Positions 19,008 through 28,512 of a stretch of 64,000 nt of DNA are shown piece after piece; the first letter of the stretch is position 1, and each line of letters starts with the position of its first letter. Position numbers and translations under genes: made by a program. Source of the stretch: Maribacter zhoushanensis (GTDB lineage Bacteria; Bacteroidota; Bacteroidia; Flavobacteriales; Flavobacteriaceae); the NCBI RefSeq assembly GCF_029350975.1, contig NZ_JARKMR010000002.1:372001-436000 (forward strand), read 5' to 3'. Below the pieces are notes generated by a model, which made no database searches, was not told the DNA's origin, and was given only the letters and a program-made list of their open reading frames with translations.

Positions 19008-20276
19008 TTATAGACCCAAAGCTGTTATGGCATCATCATCTTTAGTAAAAGCGTATGCCCGCCATGGTCTACTGTAATTTGTAAATCTCCATAATACATC
19101 TCCATCACTATTCACTTCCCAAATGGCGCCAGTGCCTTCCGCAATAAGTGTGTTACCATTGCTCATTCGTACACCACTACCTAATCCGTTACTATATAAA
19201 TCACTATTTGTAAACTCCCAAGTAATTGTTGGTTCGTTATCTTGACCTGCAATTAATTCATACGGCGGACTTAACTGATATTCAGCTACTGCAGATTGAT
19301 TGTCATATTTGTTATTTACGAAAACCAACATTTTATTATCATCGAATAAGTTTGGGTAATGCACTCTGTTCATAGTGACTTCCCCAATATTGTCATAAGC
19401 TAAAGGATTTCCAAAACGGTACACCAAATTACCCCCTAAGTTATAATTACCGCCGGTATTAGAAGCTGCTTCTTCAGTTGATGTACTATGATCAATAACC
19501 CAAATCTCACTGTAGAAATTTACCGTCATATATAGCAAATCATTTGTTTCATCTAAAGTAATGCCGTTAACGTGCATTAAATCACCATCGGTTTGGTCAT
19601 CATTGTAATTGATATCAATCAAATTTGGTAGGTCACCTACTACCCCAAAATTTTCTTTACTTTCATCATCATCTTGAACAATATGATCTATGGCATGCCA
19701 TTCCCAAACAATTTCTTGTGTTAATGGGTTCATTTCTATAATGGCTTCTGGGTAAATATCAAAATTACCGGAAAACCCCAATTCTTGAGCATCTTCAGCA
19801 CTTACCTTTTCCCAGACAGGAAAAATAATATTGCCGTTAGATAAGTAGTTGACATCATGGTGTGAAATGTAATTGTCGCTTGAATAATTAACTTCCCAAT
19901 CAATTGTTTGGTCAGCATTAATTTTTCTAAAACTACCCCCATAACCACCATAGTTTATTTGAGGGTTATCTACTTTAATAGTGGCTACAAGACTACCATC
20001 GCTAAGCAGTTCGGCATCATTTCCCAATTGGTCCCCTTCAAAGTCCCAGTCAAACAATGTATTACCGTCATGATCAATTAAGAATACACCATCATCTGGT
20101 GCAACTGCTAATATATAAGAGTTAGAATCTACAGTACTGCTAACAGTTTCAGAGTCTTCAGTTGTTGAAGTATCTTCAGAAAGAGTCAAGTCAGTGTCGT
20201 CGTCACTGCAAGAAGTAATAAACATAGATATTATGCAAACAGTGCAAAAACCTATCTTAAAAGTTGATTTACTCAT
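19008..20276 (-). CDS. arylsulfotransferase (ASST)-like lipoprotein
   Basis: The 422-residue protein has a lipoprotein signal (CIISMFITSC) followed at once by SDDDTDLTLSEDTS, an acidic surface-export type of stretch. The body has ASST propeller features: DGVFLIDHDGNTLFDWDFEG, ISHHDVNYLSNGNIIFP, EAIIEMNPLTQEIVWEWHAIDH and LMHVNGITLDETNDLLY. ASST enzymes transfer sulfate between phenolic compounds through a His. Several His are placed plausibly, but I cannot name the active one. Many Bacteroidota members of this family are uncharacterised, so sulfotransferase activity is not certain. Confidence 0.7.
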   Translation of the reverse strand: MSKSTFKIGFCTVCIISMFITSCSDDDTDLTLSEDTSTTEDSETVSSTVDSNSYILAVAPDDGVFLIDHDGNTLFDWDFEGDQLGNDAELLSDGSLVATIKVDNPQINYGGYGGSFRKINADQTIDWEVNYSSDNYISHHDVNYLSNGNIIFPVWEKVSAEDAQELGFSGNFDIYPEAIIEMNPLTQEIVWEWHAIDHIVQDDDESKENFGVVGDLPNLIDINYNDDQTDGDLMHVNGITLDETNDLLYMTVNFYSEIWVIDHSTSTEEAASNTGGNYNLGGNLVYRFGNPLAYDNIGEVTMNRVHYPNLFDDNKMLVFVNNKYDNQSAVAEYQLSPPYELIAGQDNEPTITWEFTNSDLYSNGLGSGVRMSNGNTLIAEGTGAIWEVNSDGDVLWRFTNYSRPWRAYAFTKDDDAITALGL

Positions 20277-20502
20277 AACTAGTTGTTTTTAAGATTTAAT
20301 ATAATTTGCGTAAGTCGTTTAAGCTACAGGATAAATATAGAATTAGGTTTTATGCAAAATTGAAACAATCAGTGTATTTGGATGAAGAATAAGTAAAACC
20401 GTGTTTATTCACGGTAAATGGTTTTAGCCGAATTTTTATGAACTGACCTGTGCATATAAAATGAGTAGTAGATAGTATTAAAACAATACCTTAAAAAAGC
20501 AA

Positions 20503-20510
20503 TATCTTTG
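20503..20510 (+). promoter_or_regulatory. candidate -7 element of the deiodinase-like gene
   Basis: TATCTTTG, 35 bases before the ATG at 20546. This gives a short leader. Confidence 0.5.
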
Positions 20511-20545
20511 AGAATAGAAATAACAATTAAAACTTCACTTCAATA

Positions 20546-21238
20546 ATGGCTGCCGAATCTCATATATCTGTAAACGGACATACGCATGTACTTTATAAAG
20601 AAAATGCTTTATCTCAAGAAGAGCTCATAAAACAGAGTGAGGCTTTTTATAAGCACCTAGATGAAAGAAGATCCGTAAGGGAATATGCAGAAACACCAGT
20701 ACCTAAAGAAGTTATTGAAACGCTTATTAAAACAGCATCAACTGCACCTTCTGGTGCGCATAAACAACCTTGGACCTTTTGCGCTGTTTCTAATGCGGAG
20801 TTGAAATCAAAGATCAGAGAAGCTGCAGAAGCAGAAGAGAAAGAAAGCTATGAAAGTAGAATGAGCGAACGTTGGTTAAAAGATTTGGAGCCAATGGGTA
20901 CAAATATGTATAAGCCATTTCTAGAAGATGCTCCTTGGCTTATAATCGTTTTTAAGAAAGTACATGATTTAGGTGAGAATGGTGAAAAGGTAAATAATTA
21001 TTATGTAAATGAATCTGTTGGTATTGCCGCCGGTATGTTAATTACTGCGATACATAATGCAGGTTTGGTTACGTTAACGCATACTCCTAGCCCCATGAAT
21101 TTTTTAGCAAAACTATTGAATAGACCAAGTAATGAACGCGCATTTTTATTATTGCCGGTTGGTTACCCAAAGACGCCAACCTATGTTCCGGATATTGAAA
21201 GAAAACCAATTGAAGCTATTTCTGAATTCTATGAGTAA
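20546..21238 (+). CDS. iodotyrosine deiodinase-like flavoprotein (nitroreductase superfamily)
   Basis: The 230-residue protein has the FMN-binding start RRSVREY and TAPSGAHKQPW. It closely resembles animal and bacterial IYD, including RWLKDLEPMGTNMYKPFLED and LLLPVGYP near the C-terminus. The three residues that in IYD grip the amino-acid part of halotyrosine (Glu, Tyr, Lys, with spacings of 4 and 21) are present as E98, Y102 and K123. It is therefore likely to remove halogen from halotyrosines or a related halophenol reductively in the cytoplasm. It stands alone, tail to tail with the M24 peptidase. It lies 13 kb from the haloperoxidase-like gene, and a shared halogen theme is only suggestive. 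Confidence 0.82.
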   Translation: MAAESHISVNGHTHVLYKENALSQEELIKQSEAFYKHLDERRSVREYAETPVPKEVIETLIKTASTAPSGAHKQPWTFCAVSNAELKSKIREAAEAEEKESYESRMSERWLKDLEPMGTNMYKPFLEDAPWLIIVFKKVHDLGENGEKVNNYYVNESVGIAAGMLITAIHNAGLVTLTHTPSPMNFLAKLLNRPSNERAFLLLPVGYPKTPTYVPDIERKPIEAISEFYE

Positions 21239-21293
21239 CACTTTAAGTAATGTAAGCTTAAATTCTAATTTTATATAAATTAAAATGAGTTTG

Positions 21294-22648
21294 TTATAGC
21301 TTCATCAAACCTTCTAAAGCATCAGGGGTTCTGGGTAAGTCGGCACTTAGCACTTCACAACCTTCTTCAGTTATAAGAATCATATCTTCAGTAAAGACAG
21401 ATATATTTTCATCATGATTGTAATACCATGGTTCAACCGTAAATACCATACCTGGTTTTAATGCTGCGGTAGCTAAGTTTGGGTCGCCGGTGGAGAGTCC
21501 TAAATGGTGACCAAAGAACAAACCTACTTGCATATATTTTTTACATCATCAGGAATAATACTATTGGTTAGTGTTTGTACGTCTTTAAAGGTAATTCCGG
21601 GTTTAAGAAACTTGATTATCTCATCTGCAATATTGGTTTCCATAACAAGAATCTCTTTCTGCCTTTCGGTAAACTTACCAGAAACCGGGAATGTTCTTCC
21701 AATATCACTAACATACTGCTCATATTCACAACCGACATCAAAAATAACCAAGTCGCCACTTTCCATCACTCTATTTCTACGGTTATAGTGGGTAGCTAAT
21801 ATTCTCCATGGCCAATGAGAATTTGGTCCCGACTTAATGATGGACCCAAAAGCCAGTCGTTGAGAACCGTTAATTTTAAAATCACCTTCCAAAATACCTT
21901 CTAGGTAACGCTCATCTACCCCAGGTTTAATTTTTTTAGCAGATTGCTTAATACCTTCTACTGTTATGGTAGCAGCCTTTCTAATGATTTCTATTTCTGC
22001 TTTAGATTTAATCATTCTAACATTGGCAATAGCTTCGTACATATTTTCATACTTCAATCCTTTATGTTTATTCTGCAAAGCCTGTAAAAGCACTTGAACA
22101 GGAGAATAGGTCGCAATGTAATCTTCAGATGCATATCTAATATTGCCTTGCCGACCACTATTAATCAAAACAGTGTTTTCTTTGGTACTTTCTGTATTCA
22201 TTACAGAAGCAAAATCTTTAATGGAATCTAGGCTGATACCAGCTTTATCAGATATACTTTCGTCATTTAACAAAGGTCTTCCGGGGAAATCATTTTTTCT
22301 AGAGCCATTTTCAAATCGTAAATCATGTTCAGGAGTAAAAATAGAGGCTGATTTATTCTCTAAATTCAGCACAAGAATAGCGTTAGGTAATTCAAGACCG
22401 GTGAAATAGTAAAAATCATCTGCTTGTCTAAAAGTTTCTCCAAACGAAAACCCATCATTAGTAGGTATCACAGCCAAACCTGATTTTTCGCTTTCGATTA
22501 AAAAATTCATTAAATTTTCTCGACGTTGCTTTAATTCTTCTTTAGAAAAAGGCAATTCTGTCCATTCAAAATAGGATTGCACAGGAGTTTGTGCAAAAAG
22601 AAATGCATTAGAAAATAATAGGATAAATAAAGCGATGGTTGTTTTCAT
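21294..22648 (-). pseudogene. secreted Xaa-Pro dipeptidase/aminopeptidase (M24) with a frameshift
   Basis: The gene starts at 22648 with a signal peptide (TTIALFILLFSNAFLFAQ) and an aminopeptidase-P N-domain. The first metal ligands are in LVIFDVGCEYEQYVSDIGRT. The frame then breaks at a run of six A (21537-21542 on the plus strand) and ends at a TAG just after. The remaining ligands follow one frame over: GLFFGHHLGLSTGD (His), MVFTVEPWYYN (Glu) and VFTEDMILITEEGCEV (Glu). One extra A would restore a continuous protein of 451 residues. The homopolymer makes a sequencing error, a recent mutation or polymerase slippage all possible. Both halves are otherwise well conserved, so decay, if real, is very recent. 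Confidence 0.85.
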
Positions 22649-22829
22649 GGTTTTAGGGTTGTCTAGAATTTAATGATTTGATAAAATAACATCAATTTGA
22701 AGAAAATTACTAAATTTTATGAATTGAATTTTAGAATTTATTAAAATAATTTCAACAAATAATCAATTTCATTAGGATATCATCAAAAAATAGTTTAAGT
22801 TATAGTAACGATAAAAACAAAAATAATAT

Positions 22830-23690
22830 ATGAGGCAACTTAAGATCACTAAGCAAATTACAAACAGAGACACTAAATCATTAGAAAAGTACTTTCAAGA
22901 AATATCAAAAATTGATTTGATTACCGCAGATGAAGAAGTGGAGTTAACTAGAAGAATACGCGAAGGAGATCAGAATGCCCTAAATACATTAGTAAATGCC
23001 AACTTACGTTTTGTAGTATCTACGGCAAAACAATATCAAGGTAGCGGATTACGACTTTCAGATTTAATCAACGAAGGAAATATTGGCTTGGTAAAAGCCG
23101 CAAAACGTTTTGACGAAACAAGAGGTTTTAAGTTTATATCATATGCCGTATGGTGGATCAGACAGTCTATACTGTCATCTATTTCAGAGCAGTCTCGTAT
23201 GGTACGTATTCCATTGAATAAAATTGGTGAAATCAGTAAAATTAACAAGGTCTACTCTACCCTTGAACAATCATTACAAAGACCACCAAGTACAGTTGAA
23301 ATAGCCAGAGAACTTGATATGAGTAGCACGCAGGTAAAGCTTGCATTAAAAAATTCAGGTAAGCATTTATCTATGGATGCTCCTTTTCAAGAAGGCGAAT
23401 CATCTAATTTGTATGATGTTGTGAGCAATAAAGACGCAAACAGACCTGATGCGAATATGATGATGGACTCTCTAAAAACAGACCTTAATCAAGCATTAAA
23501 TACATTGCCAAGTAGAGAAAGCGAAATTGTACGGTTGTATTATGGCTTAGGAGAAAGAAACCCCAAAAGTTTAAGCGAAATTGGTGAGCTTTTTGACCTA
23601 ACCAGGGAGAGAGTAAGACAGATAAGAGAAAAAGCGGTACGTAAACTTCGCAATAAATCGCAAAACGAAATGTTAAGAGCGTATTTATAA
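22830..23690 (+). CDS. RpoD-family sigma factor, probable second (group 2-like) copy
   Basis: The 286-residue protein has the Bacteroidota primary-sigma layout without region 1.1. Region 1.2 is SLEKYFQEISKIDLITADEE, region 2 is NLRFVVSTAKQYQ through RGFKFISYAVWWIRQSI, region 3 is PPSTVEIARELDMS, and region 4 is SLSEIGELFDLTRERVRQI. Compared with the usual flavobacterial RpoD as I remember it, the N-terminus is alike, but several otherwise constant spots differ (GSGLRLSDLINEGNIGLV, SILSSISEQSRMVRIPLN, PSRESEIVRLYYGLGERNP). It is more likely a paralogue used under special conditions than the housekeeping factor. That judgement is from memory, not alignment. Confidence 0.8.
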   Translation: MRQLKITKQITNRDTKSLEKYFQEISKIDLITADEEVELTRRIREGDQNALNTLVNANLRFVVSTAKQYQGSGLRLSDLINEGNIGLVKAAKRFDETRGFKFISYAVWWIRQSILSSISEQSRMVRIPLNKIGEISKINKVYSTLEQSLQRPPSTVEIARELDMSSTQVKLALKNSGKHLSMDAPFQEGESSNLYDVVSNKDANRPDANMMMDSLKTDLNQALNTLPSRESEIVRLYYGLGERNPKSLSEIGELFDLTRERVRQIREKAVRKLRNKSQNEMLRAYL

Positions 23691-23711
23691 GCAAAAATTT
23701 ATACTACACAT

Positions 23712-23750
23712 AAACTGAAAGCCGACCCTTTGGGTCGGCTTTCAGTTTTT
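23712..23750. terminator. bidirectional terminator between sigma factor and helicase genes
   Basis: CTGAAAGCCGACCC and its complement make a perfect 14-bp stem with a TTT loop, with A-rich and T-rich flanks on the two sides. Confidence 0.92.
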
Positions 23751-23765
23751 AAAAAATAGTCGATG

Positions 23766-25100
23766 TTATTTTTTTCTGTTGGGCTCTTTCATTTTACTGT
23801 CCAAACTTGTAGTCTGGGCAATATGATTTGCTAATATTTTTTCCACTAATTCTTCTTTGGTTAAGTGATGAAATATAGTTTTGACCTTGGTTTTAAATTC
23901 GTCTGATATATCGCGGTTAGGTTTTGTCTTAAATATTTTTTTAGCCCAAAGTAAGGTGTTGTTTTCTTCAATACTTTGCGCATCTGCCTTTTGAAATTTG
24001 GAGAAAGAAATGCCCAATTCTTTTTCAAAATCGAATACTTCGGCAACTTCTTCTTTTTGTAGAATGGTTAATGAAAGTCCGGTTGCCCCTGCCCTAGCCG
24101 TACGGCCACTTCTATGCACATACGCATCGTAGGTGTCTGGTAAATGATAATTTACCACATAAGCCAATTCTTTAACATCTAGACCACGTGAAGCTAGATC
24201 AGTTGCTACAAGAATATTGATATGCCCTTCTCTGAACTGACCCATAATGCGGTCTCTGATTCCTTGGGTTAAGCTACCGTGCAATGCTCCAGAAGAAAAC
24301 TTATTGATAGCTAGTTTCTTTGCTAGCTTATTTACGGCTGCTTTTGTTTTACAGAAGATAATACCTTGTTGTCCATCTTTGGTATTTAAAAAATGCATTA
24401 GCACTTCTAATTTCTCAATAGGTTCTACAACTACATATTTATGGTCAATACCTTTATGACCAAGGGTAGCCATATCTGCTTCTTTATGTACTACATGTTT
24501 AGACATGTAATTTTGAACCAACTGTTTTATAGCTCCGCTCATGGTAGCGGTAAATAAAAATGTACGTCTGATTTTAGGTATTCCTGCAATAATAGTATCT
24601 AAATCTTCTTTTAATGCAGTAACCATTTCATCTGCTTCATCCAAAACCAAGTACTTTAATTTTTTGATATCTAAAGCCTCTCGTTTCACCAAGTCAACCA
24701 GTCTACCAGGTGTTGCCACAATAATCTGTGTTGGTGTTTTAAGTCGTTCTATTTGTGGTTTAATAGGGATTCCGCCACAAAGTGCAGCAATTGAAATCTC
24801 TGGGTTATTACCTACATATGACAATAAATTTGCGTGTATCTGTTGCGCCAATTCTCTAGTAGGAGCTAAAATAACAGCTTGTACCGTAGTACTTTTTGTA
24901 TTTATTAATTGTAGTAATGGTAAACCAAAAGCAGCTGTTTTTCCGGTTCCGGTTTTTGCCAAAGCAACAAGGTCCTCTTTCTGTTCAAGAATAACAGGAA
25001 TACACTTTTTTTGAATATCTGTAGGAACGGTAATCTGTAATTCTTCTAGATTTTCTTGTAAATCGTTAGAAATTCCTAAATCTGAAAACTGGCTTGACAT
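23766..25100 (-). CDS. DEAD-box ATP-dependent RNA helicase
   Basis: The 444-residue protein has all the core motifs: Q motif near residue 24-30, AKTGTGKT (48-55), PTREL (80-84), DEAD (154-157), TAT for motif III (184-186) and HRSGRTAR (329-336). A basic C-terminal extension of about 85 residues follows and ends KMKEPNRKK. It should unwind short RNA duplexes in ribosome assembly, mRNA decay or cold adaptation. It resembles CshA/DbpA-like helicases, but the subgroup is not certain. A perfect -7 element lies just upstream at 25114-25121. A truncated relative is encoded at 32179. Confidence 0.92.
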   Translation of the reverse strand: MSSQFSDLGISNDLQENLEELQITVPTDIQKKCIPVILEQKEDLVALAKTGTGKTAAFGLPLLQLINTKSTTVQAVILAPTRELAQQIHANLLSYVGNNPEISIAALCGGIPIKPQIERLKTPTQIIVATPGRLVDLVKREALDIKKLKYLVLDEADEMVTALKEDLDTIIAGIPKIRRTFLFTATMSGAIKQLVQNYMSKHVVHKEADMATLGHKGIDHKYVVVEPIEKLEVLMHFLNTKDGQQGIIFCKTKAAVNKLAKKLAINKFSSGALHGSLTQGIRDRIMGQFREGHINILVATDLASRGLDVKELAYVVNYHLPDTYDAYVHRSGRTARAGATGLSLTILQKEEVAEVFDFEKELGISFSKFQKADAQSIEENNTLLWAKKIFKTKPNRDISDEFKTKVKTIFHHLTKEELVEKILANHIAQTTSLDSKMKEPNRKK

Positions 25101-25113
25101 AAAATAATTTTAG

Positions 25114-25121
25114 GCAAAGAT
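25114..25121 (-). promoter_or_regulatory. candidate -7 element of the helicase gene
   Basis: TATCTTTG on the minus strand, 13 bases before the ATG, implying a very short leader. Confidence 0.45.
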
Positions 25122-25212
25122 AGGTACAGTTGTGCTAGGTAATGGTATGTTAGAATAAGGTTATTGGTATTATTTAAAATCAAATTCTAAATTAAGTCTT
25201 TGAAAATGGGAA

Positions 25213-25250
25213 TATAAAAAAAGCTTGCATCATATGTTTATGATGCAAGC
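25213..25250 (-). terminator. intrinsic terminator of the metalloprotease gene
   Basis: A perfect 11-bp stem (GCTTGCATCAT with its complement) and 6-base loop, followed on the minus strand by seven T. Confidence 0.9.
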
Positions 25251-25299
25251 CTAATGAAATAATACCTTAAGGGTGTATTATAGTTATGCTACTTAAGAA

Positions 25300-26340
25300 T
25301 TACTTTTTTGCATTGACAAATCCTCTTAAAGGAACTAACTCCTCCATTTTAGCAATATTTAAACCTTGATTTTCAGCTGTGCCAAAATCACCAAGCTCGT
25401 TAATGTCAACACCTTCTGTACCACGTGGTAAGTCATAAGATTCCCCGACAGAGGCAGATCCATAACCTAAATCTTTCATTGATCCTGCAGTTATTCGGCT
25501 TAAAGGATTCTCTCCAAGATTTAAGAAACCTGTCATTAATTCGTTGTTTAAGGTAGATTCTCTCCAGTGACCTAACGCAGTACCTGGACCACCCATGTTT
25601 TCAATTGGTAACTCGTATTTACCACCTTCTGCATTCCAAAATACATTAGCTTTCTTTCCAGTAAAATATGGATTGCTATCAGGGCCAGCTCTTAAGGTTC
25701 TATCAAATCCGAAAGGAGCGGTATTCCAAAGAGTTCCTATACCTAATACATGTCCCATTTCATGAACAATAACTTCTTCGAATAAATCTATTTCTTCTAA
25801 AAAATCTAAATCATCAACATCAAAGAACATAACGCCTGTCAATGATAAGAAATCTTCGGTACGAACAAATTGGGGACCCGCCTGACCTAAGATGCCACCA
25901 GGACCATCTATAGGTGCTAAAGCAACTTCAATCACAAGATCATCTACTGATTCAATATCTGGAAAACCTTCAAATGCCGATGGTATAGGACCGCCCACAT
26001 CTGGAACATCTTTTATAATTATACGCTCCCATCTTGCAGCGGCAGCTTCAAAAACCTCTGCTTGTCTTGCTGTAGGTGGTAGTAAATATTTGAGTGTAAT
26101 GTTGTACCTACCTTTGGTAGCATTGCTAGATTTTTCAGTTTGCAATGTAGTAACACCTAAATCATCAATTATGATGGGGGTACTAGTTGGTGCTTTTAGG
26201 GCAATTTCTAGCGTCTTAGTATCTTTTGCGGACTCAATTTCAGAATCTAATTTTTCTTCTGTACAAGAGGTTATAAAAAATGCACTCATGGCGCATCCCA
26301 AAGCTAAAAATTTACCTGTTTTTTGTAATGTGTTCTTCAT
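25300..26340 (-). CDS. leishmanolysin-like (M8) zinc metalloprotease, lipoprotein
   Basis: The ATG at 26340 gives 346 residues beginning with a lipoprotein signal (FLALGCAMSAFFITSC then TEEKLDSE). An upstream in-frame ATG at 26370 would put ten extra residues before the signal and is less likely. The zinc motif is HEMGHVLGIG, as in metzincin-type leishmanolysin relatives, preceded by a PTARQAEVFEAAAARWERII segment typical of bacterial members. It should cleave proteins at the cell surface. The third His ligand lies further C-terminal, as usual for M8. GTALGHWRESTLNNELMTG is the likely region and contains a Met-turn-like Met. Confidence 0.78.
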   Translation of the reverse strand: MKNTLQKTGKFLALGCAMSAFFITSCTEEKLDSEIESAKDTKTLEIALKAPTSTPIIIDDLGVTTLQTEKSSNATKGRYNITLKYLLPPTARQAEVFEAAAARWERIIIKDVPDVGGPIPSAFEGFPDIESVDDLVIEVALAPIDGPGGILGQAGPQFVRTEDFLSLTGVMFFDVDDLDFLEEIDLFEEVIVHEMGHVLGIGTLWNTAPFGFDRTLRAGPDSNPYFTGKKANVFWNAEGGKYELPIENMGGPGTALGHWRESTLNNELMTGFLNLGENPLSRITAGSMKDLGYGSASVGESYDLPRGTEGVDINELGDFGTAENQGLNIAKMEELVPLRGFVNAKK

Positions 26341-26465
26341 AAAAATATAGTGTTTAGTATTTAAAATCATTTATTTTAACAGTGTAAATTAAAATTATGA
26401 TTTGTTTTTGTTAAAATTAACATTTTGTTAACTTAATTGCAACACTACTTAAAATTTATATAAAA

Positions 26466-27680
26466 CTAATTTTTCATTTCCCAAGAATTCCATCTATCCA
26501 TACCTTCTTGATACCATTTATCTCCTTGTAAAAGCGTTAAATCATTATTACGCTCTACTTTAAACTCTATGGGCTGGTTGTAAAGCTGTCCGGCTTTCCA
26601 GGCGTTAAAGCATCTAATCAGCGTATCAATCTCTTCATCTTTTGTCAGGTCCATATCTAGTTTATATAATTCTTGAACTAACGGTATTACCTCGTTTGGT
26701 GTATTTGCATCAAAATGAATTAATGGAGATAAGCGAATTATTTGGTCGTTAAGAAGCATGCCGGTAGATGCTTTCAAGAACATCATGGCAATATAATTAG
26801 CGGTATCCGGTGGTTGATACAAAATTGTTTTTGCTTGGTGTAAAACTGTTTCTTTAAAGAAGTTTAATTGCGGTTTCCATCTAGAGAAGGCAAATTTTTT
26901 CCTTCTAAAAATTAAAGCGATTTGTTTCCAATTCCAAAAGTCTTTTTTGGCATCCACAGACATAAGAGAGTTACTTGTACCTAAAGAAACTACCTGTATG
27001 GTCTTTAAATCTACACCCAATTTGTAGGCTTCAATGATTCCCGCTAAAATAGGATTGTTAAATCCGCCTAAGGCACCATCCCATAATTCGTAAAATATAT
27101 CACTTCCTTGAGCTTTAAATCTGGCAGGGAAATCAAAATATTGAACAGGAGCATTAGAAGAACCGTTTATGGCTTGTGTTAGCCTTACCGAATCATACCC
27201 TTCTGGATTTGAGGAAAAAGACTTGAAAAATTTTGCTCTGTTATTTAGCGCATCATATGTAGCAACTACTAGTTTTAATGATTCTTTACCTATTAATCTA
27301 GGCAGTTCGTTCATTTGTACACTATCCACTTCTGGGAATAAACTTTCAAAAGCTTCTTTTTTACGTTTGGCACTGTACTTAGGTCCAAATCCGGCATTGA
27401 AAAGTCCGAGGTAATCTACTGGGAAATAACGGTCTTTAAATGAGTTTTTATGAAAAATCAGTTCTCTATTCTGTTGTTCCTTAAATAAGGATATTGCCTT
27501 GTCAATAGTATAATTTTCTGCAAGTGCGGCAAGAACAATGCTACCGCCAGAATTGGCAATAACTAAATCGAATTGTTGTAAAATTTGATGACCATTAATG
27601 TTACCGTACCTGTCTTTAAGAGTAAGAAGTTGTATAATTGCCCAGCTACCGCCGCCATCTAAAGAAAGAATTTTAAACAT
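26466..27680 (-). CDS. patatin-like phospholipase, atypical active-site motifs
   Basis: The 404-residue protein begins MFKILSLDGGGSWA, the oxyanion-hole region of patatins. The nucleophile elbow is IANSGGSIV (Ser present, the usual leading Gly replaced by Ala-Asn) and the catalytic Asp is in WDGALGGFNNP (DGA instead of DGG). Catalytic Ser and Asp are therefore both present, although the surrounding residues are unusual. There is no signal peptide, so it probably acts in the cytoplasm as a lipid acyl hydrolase. It has no close neighbour on the same strand. Confidence 0.72.
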   Translation of the reverse strand: MFKILSLDGGGSWAIIQLLTLKDRYGNINGHQILQQFDLVIANSGGSIVLAALAENYTIDKAISLFKEQQNRELIFHKNSFKDRYFPVDYLGLFNAGFGPKYSAKRKKEAFESLFPEVDSVQMNELPRLIGKESLKLVVATYDALNNRAKFFKSFSSNPEGYDSVRLTQAINGSSNAPVQYFDFPARFKAQGSDIFYELWDGALGGFNNPILAGIIEAYKLGVDLKTIQVVSLGTSNSLMSVDAKKDFWNWKQIALIFRRKKFAFSRWKPQLNFFKETVLHQAKTILYQPPDTANYIAMMFLKASTGMLLNDQIIRLSPLIHFDANTPNEVIPLVQELYKLDMDLTKDEEIDTLIRCFNAWKAGQLYNQPIEFKVERNNDLTLLQGDKWYQEGMDRWNSWEMKN

Positions 27681-27881
27681 ATGAATGGCTTAATTTAATA
27701 ACCTAAAGATAAGTACTTGAATAGGTAATTAAAAAGCAACGCGGGAACTACCTTTACTGAACTATCTAAAAGTACTATTATATCTGATAAGTCTATTATA
27801 GAATGTTCTTAGAATAGTTGAGGATATCATGTTATTCTTTTATAGTTAAGCTGATAAATTAAAGTTGTGTTAATAAAAAAG

Positions 27882-27895
27882 AATGAACGTTCATT
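27882..27895. promoter_or_regulatory. palindromic operator candidate of the TetR-led operon
   Basis: AATGAACGTTCATT is a perfect 14-bp palindrome five bases ahead of the -7 element. This is where a TetR dimer would block transcription. The same sequence with one change occurs at 58067. Confidence 0.6.
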
Positions 27896-27900
27896 TTCTG

Positions 27901-27908
27901 TAACTTTG
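27901..27908 (+). promoter_or_regulatory. candidate -7 element of the TetR operon
   Basis: TAACTTTG, 19 bases before the chosen ATG at 27927. This promoter position rules out the GTG start at 27867. Confidence 0.55.
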
Positions 27909-27926
27909 TATCTAGATATAATACAA

Positions 27927-28511
27927 ATGGCAGCACTTCAAAAAAGTATAGATAAACGTAATGCATTGATTAATGCAACCATAGAGTTGGTAAACAATGA
28001 CGGTTTTCATGCCACACCCATGAGCAAAATTGCAAAAATGGCATGTGTGTCCCCAGCTACCATTTACTTATATTTTGAGAATAAGCAAGACTTGGTGAAC
28101 AAGACCTATATAGAGGTTAAAGCTAGTTATACTGCTTATGCGTTTGCCACGTACAATGATGCCATGTCCGTTCAAGAAGGTTTTGAGGTTATATGGAAAC
28201 GTATTGCCGAGTTTAAACTTAAAGAAAGTGCTCATGCAATGTTTTTAGCTCAATGTGATAATACCCCAATGATAGATGAGGAAAGCCGACAAGAGGGCAT
28301 TAAACATTTACAGCCATTACTAAATCTATGGGCACGTGGTAAGAAAGAAGGTCTAATTAAGCCTGTTTCAGATTATATGCTGTATGCATATGCCATTAAT
28401 CCGCTTTCATTTTTAATGATTGCTCAAAATCGTGGTTCCGTTACCTTGGATGATGAGCAAATGGAGCAAGCATATGAAGCGGCGTGGAGCAGTATAAAAG
28501 TTTGTCAGTAA
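27927..28511 (+). CDS. TetR/AcrR-family transcriptional regulator
   Basis: The ATG at 27927 gives 194 residues. The N-terminal helix-turn-helix domain reads RNALINATIELVNNDGFHA, then MSKIAKMACVSPATIYLYFENKQDLV (about 8-55). A ligand-binding helical domain follows. The gene begins right after a palindrome and promoter, so it is probably self-repressed. The next gene starts one base after its stop, and three reductase genes follow on the same strand. A carbonyl, quinone or similar electrophile is the likely inducer (inference). Confidence 0.9.
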   Translation: MAALQKSIDKRNALINATIELVNNDGFHATPMSKIAKMACVSPATIYLYFENKQDLVNKTYIEVKASYTAYAFATYNDAMSVQEGFEVIWKRIAEFKLKESAHAMFLAQCDNTPMIDEESRQEGIKHLQPLLNLWARGKKEGLIKPVSDYMLYAYAINPLSFLMIAQNRGSVTLDDEQMEQAYEAAWSSIKVCQ

Positions 28512-28512
28512 T

